Both the position numbers and the translations under genes were made by a program. The notes beneath the pieces are model-generated. The model did no database searches. It saw only the letters and a list, made by a program, of their open reading frames with translations, and was not told the origin of the DNA. A stretch of DNA of 64,000 bases from Triangularia verruculosa (taxonomy: Eukaryota > Ascomycota > Sordariomycetes > Sordariales > Podosporaceae). The stretch lies in assembly GCA_033296885.1 (NCBI GenBank), contig MU863966.1, forward strand, positions 1 through 64,000, read 5' to 3'. Of this stretch, positions 1 to 9,467 are shown one piece after another. Each line of letters begins with the position of its first letter. Positions within the stretch are counted from its first letter, which is position 1.

Positions 1-484
1 GGGTAACCTTCTATATTTGTAGCGATAGCCTTCTAAAGTCTACTATAATACTCTGTAGTAGGGTTCGCACTCGACCTCTACCACATACCCACCGACCAAT
101 GTGCGGGAACTCGCACGCCAGGGCGGGCTGATAGGCCAGAGTACGACTTGCAGGACCCCGTTTTTGGTGCGAGTTGCCAAAAAGCGACTCACGCCCATAC
201 AAATCTTCACCCAAACCGCCCCCCTCTTAGCCAAAGTGCGGGTCATCGTGGGCCTAAGGCTTAGCCCTTTTAACCAGTGGTGTATATAGACCTTATAAGC
301 TTAAATATAGACTTATAGCCATTTTGGCCCACTGGTTGGCCCGATGCAAGCTTTTGAAGTGGCCTGTAGCACTGAGTGGGGCCCGTGCGCAGGTGCCGGG
401 TAAGTGCTCGGTGACGGGTAAGCTCTTCGGGCAAAGACTTGGCCGAATCCTCCAATCCTTCACACCTATAACCACGTAGTATTA
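1..484. other. Window edge, no recognisable gene
   Basis: Mixed-composition DNA leading into the AT-rich block. Only short overlapping open frames on both strands are present and none resembles a known protein. It may be the less mutated flank of the same degenerate repeat, but nothing in the sequence proves this. Confidence 0.4.
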
Positions 485-1215
485 CAGCTGCCAGTCCACT
501 GTAAATTAGGCCTCACAGGGACCTATTTTAACAATTATAATTAATTTATTTAGTAAATTATAAAGTATTATTATATACTTTATATATATATCAGTATAAA
601 TTAATAATTTAAAAAATTAAATTTACAATTATATTAGAAAAGATTTAAATATTATTAAAAGATATTATAATAATATCGAACTTCTAAAGTATATAAAATA
701 TAAATTTTATATAATCGTTAATTTAAATCAATTCGATCGAGGCGGTATAACGGTATTAAGGTTTAAATATATTATATAATAAAATACATAGATTATTATA
801 ATAATTATAAGTAGTTATATATATAAATAATATAATAAAAAATAATATTAATAGAGGAAGATATATTATATAATTTAAAATAATAAACTTAAATTATAAA
901 GAACTTTAAAATAAATATTCTCTAATAATATAATTAAAGTCTTCGTCGATATTAACTTAAGGATTATAAAGTAAAGTAATTAGATTTTTAACGATATTTA
1001 AAAGGGCTTGTAATAACGCGTTAAATATTAATAAAGAAAAAAGTAAAGGGTAAAGTAAATGTAAATAATAATTAATAATAAATATAATATATCGAACTTT
1101 AAATAGTTAAAAATTATATATAATAAAGGCTATAATATAGGGCTTAGAATAGTAGTTTAATTATAATAATAATCTTTAATAGCTTTAAAGTTTATAATAA
1201 AGAAAAAAAGAAAAA
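485..1215. repeat. AT-rich, RIP-like degenerate repeat relic
   Basis: Almost pure A/T sequence, very rich in TpA and in TAAT/TTAT/ATTA words, with abrupt edges against normal-composition DNA on both sides. No open frame survives. This is the pattern left in ascomycetes by repeat-induced point mutation (C to T, mainly at CpA), so I read it as an inactivated transposon or other repeat. The original element cannot be named because no coding remnant is readable. Confidence 0.7.
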
Positions 1216-1788
1216 AACTTGGAATAGTACAATGGTCCTAAACGTATATTTATCCTCCGTTAAGTGGTCTGTGCCCTCCTTGCCTTAGGCCACTGCCAAG
1301 TCTTTTAATATATTACTAAGCCAGTAGGATCCCTTTAATACCCGCCATGCCTCTAATTGACTGCTTCACTTCCAACGGTTGGCTCACAACGTGCAGGTCG
1401 GTAGCTGTTAGGCCGAGGTATGGCCTGTTGGCTCTTTGCCATGTGACAGTCATGGAGCCAAGAAAAGAAGGCGGTAATGTACATTGTGAAGTTTGTTGTT
1501 GAAATTCAACAGTGATTCAGCTCGGCTAACGAGTCAAGCAGTCCTATATAATAGAGAAACGAAAAGAAATAGTAAAATGGTATAGTATCGTAGTGATGTC
1601 CAGAAATATTTCATGCTCCATTTCTTCCTTGCCCACCGGGTATCTAACTAAACCTTGCCCACAGTCACACAGGTATACCTCCACATGTCGCAATATCGCA
1701 TGGACACCTAAGCCGGCCCAAACCGAGCCACCACCAGTCCGTCATGTCTCATAAGACATAACTTCGTCTCTTAGACCCATCAAAGACA
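1216..1788. other. Spacer downstream of the sugar transporter
   Basis: Normal-composition sequence between the AT-rich relic and the transporter stop codon on the minus strand. It should contain the transporter 3' UTR and polyadenylation site. No gene or repeat is visible. Confidence 0.4.
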
Positions 1789-3623
1789 TCAGGGCTCTGG
1801 AGCAAATTCTTGCTGATTTGCACTGCCCTTCTCATCCCTGACACGACCCATCTGCGCGGCGAAGGTGGACGTCGGCACCCAGCCCCTCGACTTCCTTGGC
1901 ACGGTCTCCTCCATCATTGTGTCGATTTGTTCGAGAGTCAATCCCTTCATTTCAGGGACCAAAAAGTACGCGAAGATGGTCGAACCGATACACAGAGAAC
2001 CCCAGATGAAGAACACCCTGGGACCCAGGTTGGCAGAGCCGGGGGTGTTGCCCACCATGTAAGGGGTGATGACGGCAATAATGCAGTTCCAGAACCAGTT
2101 GGAGGCGGTCGAAATACCAACACCACGAGAGCGGATGGGAAGTGGGAAGCACTCGCCAATAATAACCCAGCCGACAGGGCCCCAAGTCGAAGCGAAGCAG
2201 AAGATGTAGATGCAGATAAAGGCAATCATGACCTTGACGGCTGCGTCGTTTTGGGCCTCGGGGCGGCCTTCGGTTACACCAACGATGGCGACAATGAACT
2301 GTGTAATGACCATTCCGACACCTCCCCAGTTCAACAGGACACGACGACCTAGCTTCTCAACGGCGACAAAGGAGATCGGCGTGGAAAGAACGTTGACGAG
2401 GGTGGTGACAAGAGAGATAAAGAATGGATTTTGGATGGTGCCAAGCTGTTGGAAGAAGGTGGTGCCAAAGTAGAAGATAAAGTTGATACCTATAAATGCC
2501 AATGTCAGCCTCCAGACCGTTAATCTCAATCTCTATTTCACTAACCAGTGAGTTGCTGCATCATTTGCATGCCAGAACCGAGAAGGGTACGTCTGAGGTT
2601 GCTGTTGCCCTTCCTGATGGAGCCCTGGAAGCACGCCATCCACGATCCAATGTAACTCGTCTGAGGGATGACCTGCATTTCATATTCGTGGTTTGCGACA
2701 ATTTCTGCCAACTCATCCTTGATGTAATCCGAGTCGAGTGGTTGACCTCGAACTTGTGCAAGGGACTTGGCGGCCAGGTCGATCTTGCCCTTCATGACAT
2801 AGTAGCGCGGAGATTCGGCTGATGCGAAGTTAGCATGCCAACCCGGCGTCTTCTCAAGCCGCATGAGGCCACTTACGCAAGATGAAGAGACCAACACCCA
2901 AAATGATGGCCCATAGAAACTGGACACCGACGGGAATGCGATAGGAACCGGTATCGTTGCGGTTGGAGCTGGCGTATGTCACGCAGTTGGCCAGTAGAAT
3001 CCCAAGGGTGATGCAGAACTGATACCCTGACACGAGCGCGCCACGAACCTTCCTGGGCGCAACCTCGGCCATGTACAGAATGATAACGGCGGAGATGAAA
3101 CCGACGCCGACACCAGATACCAAACGACCCATAACAAACAGCGCTTCCTGGTTGGTTGAGATTATTTCGAGAATGCAGCCAACGCAGAAGACGAGACATC
3201 CGATAATGATGGTGGGACGACGGCCGAGAAAGTCGGCAACATCACCAGCAATGAGTGCTCCGAAGAAGGTGCCGCAAGACAGAATTGATGTCATGAGAGA
3301 CTTTTGAGAAGATGGGAGAGCGAATTCAGTTCTTGGGACATCTACTGGTTCTCCGGTTTCGTAGTTGTACTCTAGTCCTGTATATAGCGTGATGAAGTAA
3401 GGCATCCCTAACACGCCCGACATCCATCCGGTATCATATCCAAAGACTGTACTCTTCGAGTCAGCCAAGCCCCCATCCATAAAACACCACAGAGCAGAAC
3501 AAACTCACAGATGCCACCAAACGCTGCGAAGCCGCATAGAAGGTACGCCTTCAAGGTCACAGGGGCCTCGATCCTGGACAGATCGGCCGTGCCCGATAAG
3601 GGGTACATCACCGCGCCCACCAT
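1789..3623 (-). CDS. MFS hexose (high-affinity glucose type) transporter
   Basis: Sugar:proton symporter of the major facilitator superfamily, expected in the plasma membrane with 12 TM helices. Four exons: 3623-3509, 3446-2877, 2818-2546 and 2489-1789, giving about 552 residues, the usual family length. The three introns have GT..AG ends and restore the family motifs across the junctions (GGIFFGYDTG, LPESPRYY, QQLTGINF). Other visible signatures are DFLGRRPT after TM2, GRLVSGVGVG, EKLGRRVLL, the GPVGWVIIGECFPLPIRSRG segment, and PEMKGLTLEQID at the end of TM12. The start is the ATG in MVGAVMYPLSG; an upstream in-frame ATG nine codons earlier is less typical. The closest family is the fungal high-affinity glucose transporters; exact substrate is inference. 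It lies next to a RIP-like block and has a long gene-free upstream region. Confidence 0.9.
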
Positions 3624-6600
3624 CCTGCCTGTTGTGTGTAGAAATACCAAGTGTCGTCGATGGTGATACGGCCGCCCTCACGCTGGGGAGTGTGTGTGTG
3701 TTGATGAGTCGAGAACAAGGTTGTGTGATGAGGGTTCTCACAAAATCTGCGCACCCTGGGCTGAAAAATGCGATATAAACGAGTGAAAGAAAGGAAAAGA
3801 TGGGAGGGAGCGGGTCGATAATGCTAGGAGGATTGTCGGGTTGAGTTGGAGTGTTTTGTGAGAGCTGGGAGAGAGGGAGAGCACGCGACAAGCACGGTCA
3901 AGGGGTACTAGCCAGAGTGAAGCCTCGCAACACCAGCGAGCAATAGTTAGTCTTCTTTGGGGGTCTGGAACTGAGACGATACAGGCATATCCGTTGTTGA
4001 AGACGCAACAAAAGACGCTAGCAACGGACGACGCAACACAAAGGCGAGCCGTGGCCGTCGAGAGGTGACAATGGAAGGATGTGATAAAAAGCCCGGGGCG
4101 AGACCCATATACCTCTTTCCCGTACCTCCCCACAACAAAGGGGCGACCCAGAACCTGGGCAGCAGCCCAGCCCTCCATCCCCTGTTGCCATGCAGTCGAC
4201 CACTGACAGCGGCCTTGGCACATCGTGTTTTTGGGAGCGTCTCTCACTCCTCGATGATGAATCCTCCACGGCGGGGCGCTGGGAACCTCGCTCATTCTGC
4301 TGGGGAGCGTTCCACTATGCAGTTGTTAGCTCTGGTTAGCACGAGCTGTGGCCTATCAGGTTTCAACTCCCGGAAAGGGGTGTCTGCCGGCACTGGCGAG
4401 GCGGAGGGATGACCTGCAGTGACACACAGTTCCCGGGTTTCCGTGTTTTCGCGACAATCACTTGCCGAAGAAAGAACCCCTTGCGTGGTTCTCGTCGTCG
4501 ATATCGGCTGATTGCCTTTATCGGTACAGACTACCAGGAACTCCCATGCCGACATCAAACCGGTCTTCTTTGATCTCTTGTGAAATGCCAAGTGTAATGG
4601 AAGCATCTCTGTTCCTTCATGCCATGATGACACTGGAAAATTGATCAAGTGCCTCCTCGCTGTCCGAGCACTTGCATCAAAAGGGAGCTTGGAGGCATGG
4701 CCAGTGCGATAACAAAGCCACCAGCTGCTGCCAAGCCCGACGCTTCCCAAAGTGTCTTCGCGGTGGACCCCTACTGGCTAATACTGGCCCCACAACCTGG
4801 GATTGTCTGGTGGTCAGACTGTCGCTGCCAATTGGCATCCATCACCACCATCCCACCGTCCTTCAACCACTGAGTCCGGCCACCTTCCTCCCCGCGTTCG
4901 TGGAACCGGCGTATTGTAAGGGTGTGTAGATCAAGACTTCGAGCGACATTTTTTTCCCACACAATCTCTTTGTTCGATAACGCCAATTGACAAGAGAAAC
5001 GGTCAAACTTTTGTGGACATCAAGCCATGAAAACAAATGGTCGTCAGAAGCAACTGATCTGTTTAAGGTTTCTTGGCGGTACCTCGAGGCAGGGGTTGTG
5101 AAATTGGGGTACCCCTTCGCTTGCGAGGGGGAAGAAACTGGGGCTTGGAGAGAAAGCTCCACCCGCGGTTCCTTATGAAAATCAACCGATCACCAGTTTA
5201 GGGATGCAAGCCGATCCCCCACGGATTCCCTTTCCATTTTCGGACGAACCAACACATTCGCATGAATGATAGAAACCAGCCCGTGCTGGCTCCTGCATTC
5301 TTCAGCACACTGACAGCGAGCCGGTTTCCACAAGCTCGGCTGTGTGGTGTCTGGTCTTTTTGGCCCAAGTTTCTTTTCCCCTCCTTACGCCAACATCAGC
5401 CAAATTCGATAAAACTCCCTGGCTGCAAGTTGATCCCGGATGACCCAATCGGACTGGATCTCACCAAGAGAATAAGCAAGCATACAGTGCCGATCTGGCT
5501 GGGCGACAAAACGGAAAGGAATTGCGTGCTGGGGTGAGGCTACCGTACGGGAAAAGCAAGCTGATATCATGACCGTGATTGGTGACTTTAAGACAGCGCC
5601 ACCCGTCTTGACTGGCTTAGGTGGCTTAAGGACCTGTTTTGTTAAGGGTTGGTTCAAACATACTCTTGGCCAGAGTTTGAGCCGCACATTGCGACACCGT
5701 CGACAATCCCGCAGCCTCTTTCACACGAGACCTCGTAGCATGGGGGTATCTCCGAGTTGAAACACGAATTATAGGATGCAAGACATGTGAAGCACTGATC
5801 GCTTTCTGTCCAGATACCTCGTCAGTCCCAATCGTAAGGATGATCGACCGCCGATCACCAGCAAGCAACCATAGCATGGCCTTTACCATTCCATCACCAT
5901 GAATCTCTCCTGGCGCTGTTGTCGAGACCTTCGGTTGACCGTTTACCACGAGGTTGTCAGGCCACTGATGCTTGCTCCTTTGTGACGCCCATCCCGCAGC
6001 CAAAGCCACGCGCCGCCGAGAAAGCGCGGAGTGTCCGAAGGGCAGAACGAGGGGCCGCCCGAGTTTGTTTCTTTGTCACGATTCCCGTCGCGAAAGGCAC
6101 AAAGACCGCAGGCGTGCGTCAACCGAAGTCTGTCCTTCAAAGCGGATACCGATGATGGCGGGTACGTTCGGATTGTTGCATCGTCGTCAATCGTCAATTG
6201 CTGAGTGCCGCGATGGGATGCGACCCTACCCTATCCAGGGTTGTATTCGGGCCGAGCCTCACAACAGCCCTTTTGGTCTCGATTTCGTCACCGGGATTCA
6301 CCTACAAACACCCGTACATTTGATTAGCTGCCGCTGTGGATTGAGCTCTTCGAGCACGGATGGGGAAGACACCGTTGCACTAAGGGATCCTGTCGTCGCC
6401 AGCGGTTGGTCTGTGGAGAATTAGGTCGATATGAATATTATCATCAAGAACGATGAGGTCAGACAAGGCTTCGAACCCCTTTGTGATCGTTCTTTGAGTG
6501 ATCTTCGAGGTCAACGATCTTTTTCGTCGCCGATCTGGCGATGTATGGGCGGTTGCGGGTGAGGGAGGCGCCATGCCTAGTAATCGTGAACTCGAGATCG

Positions 6601-7046
6601 GTGTACATCACCATGGGCAGAGATTGGGTGTTTGTGGCGACCAGCTTGTCGCAAAATGGACTGAAGGCCTGACTGGGTCGGAATGCAGAAGAAATCGGAC
6701 GCTTGTGTGACCGCTTAAGCCTTGGCTCAGATCGCGGCCAGTGTCATGGTGGGCAATCGATTGACGGTGTTTGTGATCGAGTACTTTTGTTGCAGAGAGG
6801 AAGGCAATACTAATGCGCAGGAATGTCAGAGGAGTGGTGGCAGGAGCTGCCCCGATTGGAAAGTGAAGCTGGCCTGAAAATCAGGAAGAGCGGCGTAGCT
6901 GTATCGCATTCCTCAACTTGTGCATCGATGTCGCATCCCGCATTCTCGGGCCCTAGGGACATTTTGCCAGTTGAAAAGAAAAGAAGCAGTAGGAAGTTTC
7001 AATTAAAATGTGAAAAAAAGAATTCAGGTCTGAAAAAGACAATTGT
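3624..7046. other. 3.4 kb gene-free region upstream of the transporter
   Basis: Large spacer between the transporter start (minus strand) and the tRNA gene. The open frames here are short, overlap each other on both strands, lack splice-linked partners and match no family I recognise. It presumably holds the transporter promoter and 5' leader. A non-coding RNA or a small species-specific gene cannot be excluded. Confidence 0.4.
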
Positions 7047-7120
7047 TGATTTCGTCCAGGCTCGAACTGGAGACCTTCAGTGTGTTAGACTGACGTGATA
7101 ACCAACTACACCACGAAACC
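7047..7120 (-). tRNA. tRNA-Val (anticodon AAC)
   Basis: Read on the minus strand, the sequence folds as a complete cloverleaf of 74 nt. The acceptor is GGTTTCG paired with CGAAATC (one G-U pair), with an A discriminator. There is a GTGTAGTTGGTTATCAC D arm, an anticodon loop in TCAGTCTAACACACTGA with AAC at the anticodon, and a TCCAGTTCGAGCCTGGA T arm with the GTTCGAG loop. There is no intron and no encoded CCA, as expected for a eukaryotic nuclear tRNA gene. AAC reads GTT/GTC after A34 is modified to inosine. The A and B box promoters lie inside the gene. Confidence 0.95.
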
Positions 7121-7382
7121 ATTGGATGATGTTAATTTGTAATCAATCTGAAAGTATGTTTCATAACTGAAGACCTGGGACCAGGCTGCCAAGTAAGCCG
7201 ACACCAAGATATTTCTTGATCATCCGAACTCATAGAAGTCTAACCAAGAAAGGTTCATAATGCTAGTTATGGCCTCGTTCAAGCAAGAATCACATCAACA
7301 CATATGATCCCTCATGGTTGTCACTCATTTGGTCCCTCAAATCCAGCCCAACACTTTATCATGATACAGACTTGTTGACGCA

Positions 7383-8990
7383 TTAAGCAACCAATACTTT
7401 CAGCCTCTCCCCTTTCTCTCTTCCAACCTTCATCCATCCCCCCTTCTCGATCTCCACGATGGTGCCATCAATACAAACCTTTCGCCATCTCGGATCTACC
7501 TCCTTTATAATCACCTTGACAGCCTCTATCTCTTCATACCCAACCTCCTCCATCTTGATATGCTCACCACTCCTGTACGCGGCCTGCATGATCTCCATCG
7601 TCTTCTCCCCACCCACATCCCCAAAGTGCACGAGCCTTAGCTGTCCCTCCAGCGGCTTACTGGCTGGACTAATTGTAAACGTCTTCTCTAGATTCGAGAC
7701 CATCGTCGCCAACACATAGTCATATTTCCCTTCCTCTTCACCTTTACCTTTCCTCACCAATGGCCTGAACGCCGTCTCACCCTTCATCCGCACTTCGACA
7801 TCAGCATCGTAAGCATGCGATACCTTCAACAGTTCGCCAGCCGCCATCCCAAATCTCTTGTCCCCGTGAGCCCTATACGCAGGGGTGTCGCTCTCCCACA
7901 CCAGGCTCGCGTGGAAGCCATAAGAAGCAACGATTGCACCAACGAGATGATTCACCCTCTTCAACTCCTTGCCATCCGCACTCTCGACCTCGCCGTCGTT
8001 TTCAATCGGTCTCGGCGCACCAATCAACCTCGCCCCGGTCGAGAACTCTGCCCTAAACGTCGGCAATCCCTCAGGTCTTCCCCTGAACAGCGTTCTCAAG
8101 CCCAACACCAGTGAACTGGGCCCCTTGCCCTCAGGATACTTGCCATATTCGAGTTTATGCAAGCTGTGGAAAAGAGCATTCCCTGTTCCCAATGGTAAGA
8201 CACCGACAGTGGGTACCTCGTTGGTGTCATGATGTTCCTGCGCCTCTCCAATCCCATTTAGCAAATCGACCACCCCCCCATCTCCGCTCAGTAGAATAAT
8301 CGTCCTTTTCGTAGTCTTGTCTTTTGTGAGATGTGTTGAGGCAAAGTCTCGAATGGTGTGCTCGTTCTCTGTGATGGTTACATTATACCTGTGGTGCCCG
8401 CTGCTGTTGCTGCCCTCCTCGGACTTTGGGTGCTTCTTCGAATCTGGCACCGCCTCAAATCCGAGCGCACCCAGCAACGGGCTCAATACTCCGTCGTAAA
8501 AAGGAACAGCCAATCTGATCCCAGAACGGGTACTAACGATGATGTGGGGGTCCGATCGGAGATGTGGCGGCGGGAGGAGTTGAGATCCTGATCCTTTCCC
8601 GCTTGCTGGGTCGGATCCTTGCAGAAGAAACTGGTTGAGGCCCGAATCCAATGGTAGTCGAGAAGCGAAAGTTATTTCCAACTTGAAGGGTTGTTGCTTT
8701 TCAGCTTCACTGTCGGACTTGTTGCTCCCAGAGGGCATCTCGACTAGGCTGTAGATCAAGTAACCGTCGCCACTGGACTCTTTTTTGCTGGGGGCAGTCA
8801 AAATGAACACGATTTGGTCATGGTTCAAGCTGGCGAGGTCATCATTATTAGAGACCTTGAGCGCCGAGGTTGAGAGTGTTGGTGTTGTTGCCTGAGCAGC
8901 AGCGGTATCTCTCGGCATTTGAACAGTGGCCATTTTGGCGCCTGTACGGCGTCTGAAGGGTAGGGGGAGGAGCCTGCAAAGAAACGACAT
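7383..8990 (-). CDS. Diacylglycerol/sphingoid-base kinase-like lipid kinase
   Basis: Intronless, 535 residues from the ATG of MSFLCRLLP. A second good start (MATVQMPRD, position 8933, context CCAAAATGGCC) would shorten it by 19 residues. The DAGK catalytic domain is recognisable: an ATP-binding glycine loop LLSGDGGVVDLLNG at about residues 233-246, and PLGTGNALFHS at about 266-276, as in sphingosine and long-chain-base kinases. The first motif is the SGDG form of sphingoid kinases, not the GGDG of bacterial DgkB, and has Asp where Glu is usual in the xxExxNG part. The N-terminal 180 residues are less conserved and may be a membrane-targeting region. Expected reaction: ATP-dependent phosphorylation of a long-chain base or diacylglycerol. 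The substrate is not settled by sequence. Confidence 0.8.
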   Translation of the reverse strand: MSFLCRLLPLPFRRRTGAKMATVQMPRDTAAAQATTPTLSTSALKVSNNDDLASLNHDQIVFILTAPSKKESSGDGYLIYSLVEMPSGSNKSDSEAEKQQPFKLEITFASRLPLDSGLNQFLLQGSDPASGKGSGSQLLPPPHLRSDPHIIVSTRSGIRLAVPFYDGVLSPLLGALGFEAVPDSKKHPKSEEGSNSSGHHRYNVTITENEHTIRDFASTHLTKDKTTKRTIILLSGDGGVVDLLNGIGEAQEHHDTNEVPTVGVLPLGTGNALFHSLHKLEYGKYPEGKGPSSLVLGLRTLFRGRPEGLPTFRAEFSTGARLIGAPRPIENDGEVESADGKELKRVNHLVGAIVASYGFHASLVWESDTPAYRAHGDKRFGMAAGELLKVSHAYDADVEVRMKGETAFRPLVRKGKGEEEGKYDYVLATMVSNLEKTFTISPASKPLEGQLRLVHFGDVGGEKTMEIMQAAYRSGEHIKMEEVGYEEIEAVKVIIKEVDPRWRKVCIDGTIVEIEKGGWMKVGREKGERLKVLVA

Positions 8991-9467
8991 TGTGTCCCAG
9001 GATTGCGAGATGTGAACAAGCGAAAAATGGAAGTGGCAGCTGACAGGCTCAATTGTACCGTGGAAGTTGTATTTATGATTTCTCACCGCGCTGTTTCATG
9101 GAAGATGTGAGAGGATGGGGTTACACCCAAAGCCTTTCAATCTGAAGAACATCCGCAACCGAGAGACGAGCACTCGATTGCGTTATCGAGGCAAGTCCGC
9201 CGCCCCTTTGGGTCCATGGTGGGGCCAATGGCAGCGGTGGAGTATCCACCGAGATTCAGCAGTCAGACGGGAATCAAGGAATCACAAAACTCAACCTTTC
9301 TGATCTCTCCCATTTACAACGGAGCGCCCCAGAATCACCTGTAATGTAGTCCTTGGTACGTGAGTGCGAATCCTGCACTGCAGACATTACTGATATGTCA
9401 GATCGACATGTTAGCCATATCCGCTACCGTCGGTGCAATCTATTCTCTCCGCAGCTCCCGTAAACCA
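8991..9467. other. Spacer between lipid kinase and TRM1
   Basis: About 480 bp between two minus-strand genes. It should contain the TRM1 3' end and the lipid-kinase promoter and leader. No coding or repeated structure is seen. Confidence 0.4.

Noticed and set aside
1810..2352. Plus-strand open frame of 180 codons over the sugar transporter
   Set aside because: Antisense shadow of exon 4; polar, low-complexity translation with no family resemblance.
4292..4750. Minus-strand 152-codon frame upstream of the sugar transporter
   Set aside because: No start context, splice partner or family resemblance; overlaps other frames of similar length.
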